Shown here: positions 36,400 to 46,952 of the stretch, piece after piece
Position numbering within the stretch: position 1 is the stretch's first letter
How the letters are laid out: each line of letters begins with the position of its first letter
Source of the DNA: Alphaproteobacteria bacterium
GTDB lineage: Bacteria > Pseudomonadota > Alphaproteobacteria > Micropepsales > Micropepsaceae
Reading direction: 5' to 3'
Length of the DNA: 64,000 nucleotides
NCBI GenBank assembly: GCA_028871345.1
Contig: JAGWNK010000005.1
Coordinates: forward strand, 1-64,000
The notes under the pieces: model-generated
The model's input: the letters and a program-made list of their open reading frames with translations, nothing else
Told to the model about the DNA's origin: nothing
Databases searched by the model: none
Program-made: the position numbers and the translations under genes

Positions 36400-38220
36400 A
36401 TGAACAGCAACACGGTCAACAAGGCCGCCGGCGATATCGCCGGATTCTTCAACGCACCGCCGCCGGGCCACGGCCCGGTGTTCGATGCGACCGACTGGAT
36501 CGTGGTGGCGGTGTTCATCGCCGTCATGCTGGCGGTCGTGGTGGCCTCGATGCTGAAGAAGGCCGAGTCCGGCAAGGATTACTTCCTGTCGGGACGCGAT
36601 TCGGGATGGCTGCAGATCGGCTCGTCGATCTTCTCCTCCAACATCGGTTCCGAACATCTCGTCGGCCTGGCCGGCGCCGGCTTCGCCACCGGCATGGCGA
36701 TGGCGCACTGGGAGATGCAGGGCTGGATCATCCTCGCCCTGGGCTGGGTCTTCGTGCCGCTGTACGATCGCATGAAGATCTTCACCATGCCGGAGTTCCT
36801 CGAGCTGCGCTTCAGCCGCGGCTCGCGCAACGTGCTCAGCCTGCTCACCATGGCGAGCCTGGTGCTGACCAAGATCGCGGCCACCATCTACGCCGGCGAC
36901 GTGGTGGTGCGCACGCTGCTCGGCATCAACAGCGTCAGCATCTTCGGCTTCGAGATCGACGTGTTCTGGGCCATCGCGCTCGGCCTCGCCTTCACCACCG
37001 GCCTCTACACCGTGCTGGGCGGGCTGCGCGTCATCATGTACACCTCGGTGCTGCAGGCGCCGGTCCTGATCTTCGGCTCCCTCTGCATCCTCTATTCCGG
37101 CCTCAGAGTGCTGGGCCACGGCGACCTTCTCGCCGGCTGGCACGCCACCGTCGTGGCGGCTGGCGCCAACATCCACCTGATCCGCTCGTTCCACGATCCG
37201 GAATGGTCGTGGGCGGCGGTGCTGCCGAGCTCGATGATCATCGGCTTCTGGTACTGGTGCACCGACCAGTACATCGTCCAGCGCGTTCTCGCCGGGCGCA
37301 ACCAGCAGCAGTCGCGGCGCGGCGCCATCCTGGCGGCGTACTTCAAGCTGACGCCGGTCTTCATCTTCCTGGTGCCGGGCATGGTGGCCTTTGCGCTGAC
37401 GCACGACCCGGCGGCCAACTTCACCACCAACGGCGACGCCGCCTATACCTCGCTGGTGGCCCAGATCCTGCCACACGGCCTGCGCGGCATGGTGGCCTGC
37501 GCCATGATCGTGGCGCTGATGGCCTCGCTGGGCTCGAAGTTCAACGCCTCTGCCACGCTGTTCACCATGGACTTCTTCCGCGAATGGTACCCCGACGCGT
37601 CGGGGCGCACGGAAGTCGTGGTGGGGCGCATCGCCACCGCGGTGATCGTCGGCATCGGCATCTGCTGGGTGCTGGTGATCAAGAGCCTGAGCTCGAACCT
37701 CTACACCTACCTGCAAAGCGTGCAGAGCTACCTGTCGCCCGCCATCGTGGTGCTGTTCGTGCTGGGCGTGTTCTGGAAACGGGCCAACGCCAAGGGAGCC
37801 TTGATCGCCTTCGTCGTCGGCGTCATCGGCGGCTTCGCGCGGCTGGCGGCCGACATCTATATGCGCGCCGAGGACACGCTGGTGCTGGGGCTGAAGCGGC
37901 AGCTCTTCAACCACCAGATCACCCAGGCCCAGTTCGACGCGGCGATCGCGCCCATCCAGGCGAAGTACGGCTTCATCTTCACCATGTGGGACATCAACTG
38001 GCTCTACTATTGCCAGATCCTGCTCGTGGTCACGGCCGTGCTGATGGTCGGCATCAGCCTGATGACCAAGGCGCCCCATCCCAGGACAGTCAAGTACACC
38101 TGGTACGGCGCCACGCCCGAGGAGAAGGCGGCCACGCGCGCCAGCTGGAACGCGGTGGACGTCATCCTCAGCGCCATCGTCGTCGCCGCGGTGATCGTCT
38201 TCTACTACAGCTTCTGGTGA
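36400..38220 (+). CDS. SSS-family sodium:sugar symporter (second)
   Basis: GKDYFLSGRDSGWLQIGSSIFSSNIGSEHLVGLAGAGFATGMA. Confidence 0.92.
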   Translation: MNSNTVNKAAGDIAGFFNAPPPGHGPVFDATDWIVVAVFIAVMLAVVVASMLKKAESGKDYFLSGRDSGWLQIGSSIFSSNIGSEHLVGLAGAGFATGMAMAHWEMQGWIILALGWVFVPLYDRMKIFTMPEFLELRFSRGSRNVLSLLTMASLVLTKIAATIYAGDVVVRTLLGINSVSIFGFEIDVFWAIALGLAFTTGLYTVLGGLRVIMYTSVLQAPVLIFGSLCILYSGLRVLGHGDLLAGWHATVVAAGANIHLIRSFHDPEWSWAAVLPSSMIIGFWYWCTDQYIVQRVLAGRNQQQSRRGAILAAYFKLTPVFIFLVPGMVAFALTHDPAANFTTNGDAAYTSLVAQILPHGLRGMVACAMIVALMASLGSKFNASATLFTMDFFREWYPDASGRTEVVVGRIATAVIVGIGICWVLVIKSLSSNLYTYLQSVQSYLSPAIVVLFVLGVFWKRANAKGALIAFVVGVIGGFARLAADIYMRAEDTLVLGLKRQLFNHQITQAQFDAAIAPIQAKYGFIFTMWDINWLYYCQILLVVTAVLMVGISLMTKAPHPRTVKYTWYGATPEEKAATRASWNAVDVILSAIVVAAVIVFYYSFW

Positions 38221-38262
38221 TCGAGAACGGCAAGGCGGCGAACCCTCCGCCGCCGTGTCCTT

Positions 38263-40080
38263 TCAGCCGACGGTCGCCTGATAGAGCCGCGTCGATTCCT
38301 GCGCCACGGCAAAGAAGGGCTTGAAGGTCTGCGCCCCTTCCGGCGTCGTCACCCGCCATTCGGGGCCGGACGATGCCTGCTTCACCGCCATCAGCTCGTC
38401 GCGATGGAACGGCAGGAAGCGCGGGCCGACGGCGAACAGCGCCAGCGGCCCCTGCACCACCGCCAGGTGCCCCGGGTGCTTGTCGTCCACCGCCTCGAGC
38501 CGCAGGGGCGCCTCGAGGGTCAGCGCGATGCGGTCGCCGTTGCGCCAGGTGCGCCGGATGGCGAAGAATTTTCCGGGCTGCGGCCCGTCGGCGAAGCGCC
38601 GGCCGTTGACCGCGATGCGCGTGCCTGCCCCCGCCCAGGCCGGAATGCGCAGCATCACCGCGAAAGTCTCCTCGTGCGGCGTGGCGACGGCGATCTCGAT
38701 GTCGGGCGCCAGCGGATATTGCGTCGTCTGGCGGAGCGTGACGGTGCGCCCGCCCCGCTTCCAGGTGAACTGCGACGGCGCGTAGAGATTGATCGCCACC
38801 GCATCGGGCCGCGTCAGATAGGCCGAGATGCCGTAATCGGCGACCACCTGGCCGATGGTGCCCGAGCAGCAGGTGCAGTGGTACTCGTGATAGAACTTGG
38901 CGCCGATATTGTTGTAGTCGGAATAGTAGAATGCGGTGCCGTCGGACTTCATCGGCAAGGCGCCCAGGATCGCGTTGTAGAGCACGCGCTCCATCGAATC
39001 CCCGAAGCGGCTTTCGCCGGTCACCGACATCAGGTAGCGCGCCGCCTTGAAGTGGCCGTATGAGCCGCACGGCGTCTCGAAGCTCGCGTGCGTCGTGTCG
39101 AGGCTGTCGCCCAGCGCTCCCGAGCCGGGCGCGACGAACGCTTCGTTGGGACCCCAGCCGCCGGTGGCGAAGCTTTGCGCCACGATGAGGTCGAAGCCGT
39201 TGGCGGCCGCGCCCAGATGCATGGCGCTGCCGTCGGTGATGTAGGCCTGCATGGCGGAGCTCAGGGCGTTCATGTGGCTGTAGGCATGCTTGCCCGGCAG
39301 GACATTGTCCCCGCGCGCCAGCGGAGCGAAATAAGCCTGATCGAGCAGAAAGCGCCGCGCCAGGGCGCGGTAGCGGTCGCCCGCGCCGCGCTTCCACGCC
39401 AGATAAAGGTTCTCCGGCAAGGTGTAGGACTCGTCCCAGCCGAACGCCACGTTGGGATGGGGCCGCGCCGCCATCTCGGGCCGCGTCAGCGCCTTCTCGG
39501 GCAGATGGGGAAGTGCCGCATCGGTGGCGCGGTTGAGAACGTCGAGCGCATTCGAAACACCAGCGAAGCTGTAGGCGTCGAGCAGGCCGATGTTGATCTT
39601 GTCGAAGGTGTAGGCCGGCAATGCGTAGTCGTCGTAGAACTTCGCCGTGATGGTCGGTGCGAAGCCGGCCACGAGGCGCGCCACCTTCTCGGCCGTGGCG
39701 CGGTCGCCCGTGACGGCATGTGCGCGGGACAAGGCGGAGACGTATTGCCCGAAACAATGGCCGGGAATGAAGCCGCGGAAGTCGGCCGGGATGTTGTACT
39801 TGCGGACCCAGTTGTACCAGCCTCCGAGATCGGGCCCGGGCGCCGCCAGGCCGGCGCGCTGGCGGAACGGCTTGAGCAGCGCATCCTCGTCCATCGCCAT
39901 CAAGGTGTCGTGCTGGCGGCGGAACTGTTCGAGCATCGGTCCGTCGAGCAGCGTCACATCGCCGTAAGAGGCGGGCGTCAACGCCACGGGCGCGTGCGGC
40001 GCGCCTGCGACGGGATCGGCCATGAGGCCGGCAGCCAGCGTGGAGCCGGCCAATTGCAGGACCGTTCGACGCGTTTCCAT
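38263..40080 (-). CDS. GH127 beta-L-arabinofuranosidase-like (DUF1680)
   Basis: Leader METRRTVLQLAGSTLAAG; EYHCTCCSGTIGQVVADYG Cys motif; GH127 C-terminal region. Confidence 0.87.
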   Translation of the reverse strand: METRRTVLQLAGSTLAAGLMADPVAGAPHAPVALTPASYGDVTLLDGPMLEQFRRQHDTLMAMDEDALLKPFRQRAGLAAPGPDLGGWYNWVRKYNIPADFRGFIPGHCFGQYVSALSRAHAVTGDRATAEKVARLVAGFAPTITAKFYDDYALPAYTFDKINIGLLDAYSFAGVSNALDVLNRATDAALPHLPEKALTRPEMAARPHPNVAFGWDESYTLPENLYLAWKRGAGDRYRALARRFLLDQAYFAPLARGDNVLPGKHAYSHMNALSSAMQAYITDGSAMHLGAAANGFDLIVAQSFATGGWGPNEAFVAPGSGALGDSLDTTHASFETPCGSYGHFKAARYLMSVTGESRFGDSMERVLYNAILGALPMKSDGTAFYYSDYNNIGAKFYHEYHCTCCSGTIGQVVADYGISAYLTRPDAVAINLYAPSQFTWKRGGRTVTLRQTTQYPLAPDIEIAVATPHEETFAVMLRIPAWAGAGTRIAVNGRRFADGPQPGKFFAIRRTWRNGDRIALTLEAPLRLEAVDDKHPGHLAVVQGPLALFAVGPRFLPFHRDELMAVKQASSGPEWRVTTPEGAQTFKPFFAVAQESTRLYQATVG

Positions 40081-40098
40081 GGCGTGTCTCCGCGTTGT

Positions 40099-40106
40099 TT
40101 GTCTGA
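40099..40106. promoter_or_regulatory. arabinose-locus motif, site 7 (TTGTCTGA)
   Basis: GTTTGTCTGACATATATAG, 18 bp upstream of the GH127 start. Confidence 0.65.
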
Positions 40107-40304
40107 CATATATAGCATGCGTCAATCCGCCGTTCCGTAGGGAAAGCAAACGGCCCCGACGGCCGGCCGCCCGCGACCAAGCGGCACGGGCGGCCCCCGG
40201 CCGAGGCCGTTTTGCGCCTGTGCCGGCCGCCGCAGCCATTCCGCCGCATTGCTGGAGCCAGCCGCGCCACCCATCGTGGAGCCGGTGGGCACAACGGCAA
40301 TCAG

Positions 40305-41024
40305 ATGCTGCAGGACGTCGAACAACTCGGAGGACCGGCGCGCTTCACCTATTGTGAAGACGCCAACATCCCCGACTATCTCAACCGCCACTATTGGTGG
40401 GCCTATGTCCATCCCAAGGCGGTCCACTTCTTCGACCGGGGCTGGGTGATCAATCTCATCCTGCTCGGCAACTACCACCGCCTGCGCGACGCGGCGCTGG
40501 CGGAATTCTCGGAACGCCCGCTGGGGCGGATGCTGCAGATCTCCTGTGCCTACGGAGATCTTTCGGCCCGCCTGGCACGGCGCGCGGCCAAGCTCGGCGG
40601 CACGCTGGAAGTGGTCGACGTGCTGCCCATCCAGCTCAAGAACCTCAAATGGAAGCTGCCGTCGCGCACGCCCGCGCGGCTGCTGCGCATGGACTCCACC
40701 GACCTGCGCCTTCCCGATCAGTCCTATGAGCAGGTGCTGCTGTTCTTCCTGCTGCACGAACAGCCCGCCGATATCCGCTCCAAGACGCTGCGCGAGGCGC
40801 TGCGGGTGCTGAAGCCCGGCGGCAAGCTCGTGATCGTCGAGTTCGCCAAGCCCAAGTGGTGGAATCCAATGCGCTATCTGCTGCGTCCGCTGCTGGGCAC
40901 GCTGGAGCCTTTCGCGCTCGACCTGTGGGACAGGGACCTCGTCGAGATGCTGCCGCCCTTCACCGGCGTGCGGCGCTCCCTTTATTATGGCGGGCTGTAC
41001 CAGAAGCTGGTCGTCACGCGCTGA
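40305..41024 (+). CDS. rquA: RquA-like rhodoquinone biosynthesis methyltransferase
   Basis: NIPDYLNRHYWWAYVHPKAVHFFDRGWVINLILLGNYHRLRDAAL, LQISCAYGDLSARLA (YGD in place of a canonical SAM motif I), QVLLFFLLHEQPADIRSKTL, GGLYQKLVVTR. Confidence 0.85.
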   Translation: MLQDVEQLGGPARFTYCEDANIPDYLNRHYWWAYVHPKAVHFFDRGWVINLILLGNYHRLRDAALAEFSERPLGRMLQISCAYGDLSARLARRAAKLGGTLEVVDVLPIQLKNLKWKLPSRTPARLLRMDSTDLRLPDQSYEQVLLFFLLHEQPADIRSKTLREALRVLKPGGKLVIVEFAKPKWWNPMRYLLRPLLGTLEPFALDLWDRDLVEMLPPFTGVRRSLYYGGLYQKLVVTR

Positions 41025-41098
41025 GCGCCGCGGCGACAGTCTGCGACGGACTTGTCACGTCTTTCGGTGTAAGATGCACCCAGTATTGGGAGGGCAAC

Positions 41099-41365
41099 AT
41101 GCATCCGTTCTTCATCATCGGCGCCGTCTACCACATGCTTGCCGTGGCGGTGCTGGCGTTCTTCGTTCTCTTCGCGGCCAGCAGGGCCGACGGCTTCGTC
41201 AAGATACTGGGCAATGTGCTGGGCTGGCTCTTGTTGATTGCCGCCTTGCTGGTGCTGGTCTGCGGCGTGATCGGCGGGCCCTACGCCCACCCCTTCGGCG
41301 CCATGGGCTGGGGCGTGCATACGGACGCACCAAGCATCGCCGGACCGCCGCCGGCCGCAAAATAG
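41099..41365 (+). CDS. small membrane protein
   Basis: MHPFFIIGAVYHMLAVAVLAFFVLFAASRADGFVKILGNVLGWLLLIAALLVLVCGVIGGPY..., two TM helices. Confidence 0.6.
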   Translation: MHPFFIIGAVYHMLAVAVLAFFVLFAASRADGFVKILGNVLGWLLLIAALLVLVCGVIGGPYAHPFGAMGWGVHTDAPSIAGPPPAAK

Positions 41366-41372
41366 CAAACGG

Positions 41373-42776
<1,404 letters not shown>

Positions 42777-42847
42777 GACGAAATCTTCCGTGTTGAGGGC
42801 CGCGCATACTTAGAGCAAGTTGGAACGGGTTTAAACCGCCACGGCGC

Positions 42848-44293
42848 TCATGGCTGATGACCGCCGGCCGGGGTGCGCGGCCCCTCCACGCGATAGACCA
42901 CATAATGGGCGATGGGAATGCCGCCGCGTTCGCGGTCGATGCGGGCAACGAGCGTGACCTTCCCGAAATAGGCGCGCACCACATCGGCCCGGTCGCGGCG
43001 GAGTTCCGCGACGTAGAGCGCGGGACGGGCGAACAGCGCCGGTGACGCGACAGGGGCTGAGTCCCAGCGGTAATCCTCGCCCAACTGGACGACGGGCGCC
43101 TTGTCGTAGAAGGCAAACCATCCCGTCGTGGCGTAATCGGTGGTGAGGATCGCCCCCGCATGCTGGCGCAGACGCAAGGCATCGAGCGTCGCCGTCACCT
43201 GCGGCATGCCCACCGCCAGGAGGCGGGCCAGCGGATCCTTGCGCCCCATCGGCACCACGCCGACCAGAGCCTGGGCATAGCCGGCGACCAGCAGCGCGGC
43301 CGCCACCGGCGCGGCAAGCTTGGAAGACCACAACGCCAGGCGGGCCTTGATCCCCTGCCAGTCCCGGCGGACGACGGCATCGGCGGCGGCGGCGGCCAGC
43401 ACGGGATACAGAAAACAAGGCCAGTTGCCCTGCACGCGGTCGTGCAGGGAGTGGATCACGAAATAGGCGATGGACGGCCACAACAGCGAGGCGATGAGGG
43501 CGCGGCCGGGCCGGTCGGGTGCGCCGGCGAGCGTGAGAACGCCGAGCAGCAGCACGAAAGGCGAGGCGAGCAGGAGCTGGGCGCCGAGGAACTCGAAGAG
43601 AAAGCGCGCCGTCAGCGAGCCGCTTGTGATGCGCCCCAACTGGAAGGCGAAGGTCTCCCAGCCATGCGAGGCATTCCACAGAAGATTGGGGGCAAACAGC
43701 ACCAGCGCCAAGGCGCCGCCCAGGTACGGCCAGGGCGTGGCGAGCCAGCGGCGCTGGCGGGCCATCAGCCACACCAGGATGCCGACACCAAGAAACAATC
43801 CGGTGTACTTGGACAGCAGCGCGAGGCCGGAGGCGGCGCCGACCGCCAGCCACCAGCGGCCGTCGTTGCTTTCGCCCACCTTGGCCAACGCCCAGAACAC
43901 GGCGGCGGAGGTTGCGATGGAGGGCGCATCGGGCGTGGCCGCCAGCGCCTCGACAGAGACCAGCAGCGTCAGGTTGAAGAACAGACAGGCCCAGGCACCC
44001 GCCTTCTCGCTGGCCGAGACAATGGCGGCGGCCCGCCACACGAACCAGCCGGCCGCAAAGGACAACAGAATGGAGCCGATGCGCACGCCGAACGCCGTGT
44101 CGCCGAACAGCAAGGTGCCGGCGCGAATGACGAAAGCGATCGCGGGAGGATGGTCGAAATAGCCCGCCGCCAGATGGCGCGACCACAGCCAGTAATAGGC
44201 TTCGTCGGCCGACAGCGGCAGCAAGGCGCCCGCGATCAGGCGCAGGCCCGCAAGCGCCGTCAGCGCAGCGACGAGCCGCGCATCTCGGTTCAT
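42848..44293 (-). CDS. GT39/ArnT-like membrane glycosyltransferase
   Basis: ADEAYYWLWSRHLAAGYFDHPPAIAFVIRAGTLLFG; polytopic. Confidence 0.85.
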   Translation of the reverse strand: MNRDARLVAALTALAGLRLIAGALLPLSADEAYYWLWSRHLAAGYFDHPPAIAFVIRAGTLLFGDTAFGVRIGSILLSFAAGWFVWRAAAIVSASEKAGAWACLFFNLTLLVSVEALAATPDAPSIATSAAVFWALAKVGESNDGRWWLAVGAASGLALLSKYTGLFLGVGILVWLMARQRRWLATPWPYLGGALALVLFAPNLLWNASHGWETFAFQLGRITSGSLTARFLFEFLGAQLLLASPFVLLLGVLTLAGAPDRPGRALIASLLWPSIAYFVIHSLHDRVQGNWPCFLYPVLAAAAADAVVRRDWQGIKARLALWSSKLAAPVAAALLVAGYAQALVGVVPMGRKDPLARLLAVGMPQVTATLDALRLRQHAGAILTTDYATTGWFAFYDKAPVVQLGEDYRWDSAPVASPALFARPALYVAELRRDRADVVRAYFGKVTLVARIDRERGGIPIAHYVVYRVEGPRTPAGGHQP

Positions 44294-45417
44294 CGCGTAC
44301 GCCAGATGAACATGCTCGACATGGCGTAGTTCCACAGCACGCCCATCACCGCGCCGGCAAGACCCGCCACCCACCACACTTCATGGTCGGCATAAAGCTG
44401 CGAGGCCAGACCGATGTCTGTGAGCGCGCCCACCGTGCCGATCAGGCAGAAGCCGGCGAAGCCGCGCACCATGGCCAAGCCCTTCAGCCGGCGGTCGCGG
44501 TAGGTGAGGCTGTTGTTGAGGATGAAGTTCGAGGTCATGGCAAAGAACGTCGCCACCGACTTGGCCAGAGCGAAGCGCAACGGCCAGGCGATCAGCGCCA
44601 GATTGAGGACCGCCAGGTTCACCGCGATGCCCATGGCGCCGACGATGGCGAAGAAGATGAAGCGCGGATCCACCAGGCCCTTCGACAGCTTGGCCAGCAG
44701 GAGACCGAGGAATTCCAGCCCGATCTGGACATTGAACTTGCTTTCGCCTTCGTGGCGCTCGCCGAAGGAATAAGGCTGCTCGGCGATCCTGAGCCCGTCG
44801 CTGGCGGTGGCGATGTCGACGAGGATCTTGAAGCCGACAGGCGACAGGCGCGGCGCCATTTCTTCGAAGACGTCGCGGCGAAGCATGAAGAAGCCGCTCA
44901 TGGGATCCGACAGCTTGGTGCCGAGAAGGCGCTGCGTGATCTGGGTCGCGGCCCTGGAAATGCGCCCGCGGCTTTCGCTGAAGGAGCTGGCGCTGCCGCC
45001 CTCGACATAGCGCGTGGCGGCGACGAGGTCGAACTGTCCGGACTGGAGCTTGGCCAGCATCGCCGGCAGCACGCGCTCGTCGTGCTGCAGGTCGGCATCC
45101 ATCACCGCGACATGGGGCGCGCTCGACGACAGCATGCCTTCGATGCAGGCGCCGGCGAGCCCGCGCCGGCCGACCCGGCGGATGCAGCGGATGCGCTGGT
45201 CCTGCCGCCCGATGGCCTTCACCGCATCGGCGGTGCCGTCGGGCGAATTGTCATCGACGAAGATGGCTTCCCAGGCGATGCCGGCCAGCGCGAGGTCGAG
45301 GCGGCGCACCAACTCGGCGACGTTGCCGCGCTCGTTGAAGGTCGGCACGACGACCGACAGGACCGCCCCGGTCTCCGGAACAACATCGCGATTCGCTTCG
45401 ACAGCCGTAAGGTTCAT
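44290..45417 (-). CDS. dolichyl-phosphate-mannose synthase-like GT2 fused to a GtrA-like domain
   Basis: SVVVPTFNERGNVAELVRRLD, FVDDNSPDGT, VMDADLQHDE; C-terminal four-TM GtrA-like region. Confidence 0.9.
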   Translation of the reverse strand: MNLTAVEANRDVVPETGAVLSVVVPTFNERGNVAELVRRLDLALAGIAWEAIFVDDNSPDGTADAVKAIGRQDQRIRCIRRVGRRGLAGACIEGMLSSSAPHVAVMDADLQHDERVLPAMLAKLQSGQFDLVAATRYVEGGSASSFSESRGRISRAATQITQRLLGTKLSDPMSGFFMLRRDVFEEMAPRLSPVGFKILVDIATASDGLRIAEQPYSFGERHEGESKFNVQIGLEFLGLLLAKLSKGLVDPRFIFFAIVGAMGIAVNLAVLNLALIAWPLRFALAKSVATFFAMTSNFILNNSLTYRDRRLKGLAMVRGFAGFCLIGTVGALTDIGLASQLYADHEVWWVAGLAGAVMGVLWNYAMSSMFIWRTR

Positions 45418-45628
45418 GCGTGCGCTCCTTGGGGGCGCCTTGGTGAGCGTCCGGGGCCGTTCCGTCAAGTGTCCGCCGGACGCAGGACGATGTGCAAGGA
45501 AAATGAAGCACTTGCAATAGCTTAAGGAACCCGGCCGGAACCTGCCGGGCTGCCGCAACGCCGGTGGGCGTACTCCTCAAGTCGCCGGCCGGCTATAATC
45601 GCAGGGCGAGCGGTGGCGCGGCTGATCT

Positions 45629-46801
45629 GTGATGAATCCGATTGCAGATTCCCTGATCGAGAAGCAGTGGTACGAAGCCTTGTCGCATCTGGCCTGCGGC
45701 TGCCTCGAATTCGTGGCGCCCAACGGCGACGTCCACGTCTTCCGCGGCGCCAGGCCGGGACCCAAGGCGCATTTCGCGGTTCACGACTGGGATGTTCTGC
45801 GTCACGTCGCGGCGCGCGGCGACGTCGCGCTCGGCGAGGACTATGTCGACGGCGCCTGGGAGACGGACGACATCGAAACCTTGATCTCGCTGTTCCTGAT
45901 GAACATGGATGCGCTGGAGCCGCATGCGCGCGGGACGTTCCTGTCGCGCCTGGCGCTGGTCATCAGCGACCGCTTCCTGCGCCGCAATTCGCTGGCGGGC
46001 TCTCGCCGCAACATCCAGTCCCATTACGACGTCGGCAACGAGTTCTACGCGCTGTGGCTCGACCAGAGCATGACCTACTCTTCGGGGCTCTACGCAGGCA
46101 CGGCCGGTTCGCTGGAAGAGGCACAGGGCAACAAGTACCGGCGCATCCTGAACCGCTTCACCAAGCCGTGCGCCGCGGTGCTGGAGATCGGCTGCGGCTG
46201 GGGCGGCTTCGCCGAGCGCGCCATCGAGGCCGGCCACCGGCTCACCGGCCTCACCATCTCGCCGTCGCAATACCGCTACGCGGTCGAGCGGGTGAAGGGC
46301 GCCGCCGACATCCTGCTCGAGGATTACCGCAAGGCGCGCGGGCTGTTCGATGTGATCGTCTCGATCGAGATGTTCGAAGCGGTGGGCGAGCACTACTGGC
46401 CGCGCTATTTCCAGGCCGTCGCCGACCGGCTGACGCGCGGCGGCAAGGCCGTGATCCAGACCATTACCATCCGCGACGACCTGTTCGCGGCCTATCGCGT
46501 GCGCAGCGACTTCATCCGTCGCTACGTGTTCCCGGGAGGCATGCTGCCGTCGCTGCGCCGCTTCCGCGACGAGGCCGAGCACGCCGGGCTCAAGGTGGCG
46601 GACCAGTTCGCTTTCGGACGCGACTATGCCAGGACCTTGCGGGAGTGGGGCGGGCGCATGCGCGCCAAGAGCGAAGCCATCAAGGCCATGGGCCACGACG
46701 AGCGTTTCCTGCGCAACTGGCAGTACTACCTCGCCATCTGTGCGGCCTCCTTCCAGGTCGGGCGCACCGACGTGGTGCAGGTCGAACTGGTGAAGACGTA
46801 A
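45629..46801 (+). CDS. cyclopropane-fatty-acyl-phospholipid synthase family methyltransferase
   Basis: QSHYDVGNEFYALWLDQSMTYSSGLY, VLEIGCGWGGFAERA, IEMFEAVGEHYWPRYF. Confidence 0.92.
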   Translation: MMNPIADSLIEKQWYEALSHLACGCLEFVAPNGDVHVFRGARPGPKAHFAVHDWDVLRHVAARGDVALGEDYVDGAWETDDIETLISLFLMNMDALEPHARGTFLSRLALVISDRFLRRNSLAGSRRNIQSHYDVGNEFYALWLDQSMTYSSGLYAGTAGSLEEAQGNKYRRILNRFTKPCAAVLEIGCGWGGFAERAIEAGHRLTGLTISPSQYRYAVERVKGAADILLEDYRKARGLFDVIVSIEMFEAVGEHYWPRYFQAVADRLTRGGKAVIQTITIRDDLFAAYRVRSDFIRRYVFPGGMLPSLRRFRDEAEHAGLKVADQFAFGRDYARTLREWGGRMRAKSEAIKAMGHDERFLRNWQYYLAICAASFQVGRTDVVQVELVKT

Positions 46802-46952
46802 ACCGGCCTGCGGTCGTGCCGCCTGCGATTTCCTTCGAACGAAGAGCGAACGCGGAATCGGTGGACGCCGGCCGCCGGCTGTGCCAATCCGCAGTCTGGA
46901 GCGTGGCGGATATGGTCCTCAGGTTCCCGACGCAGATCGGTACCGATACCTT

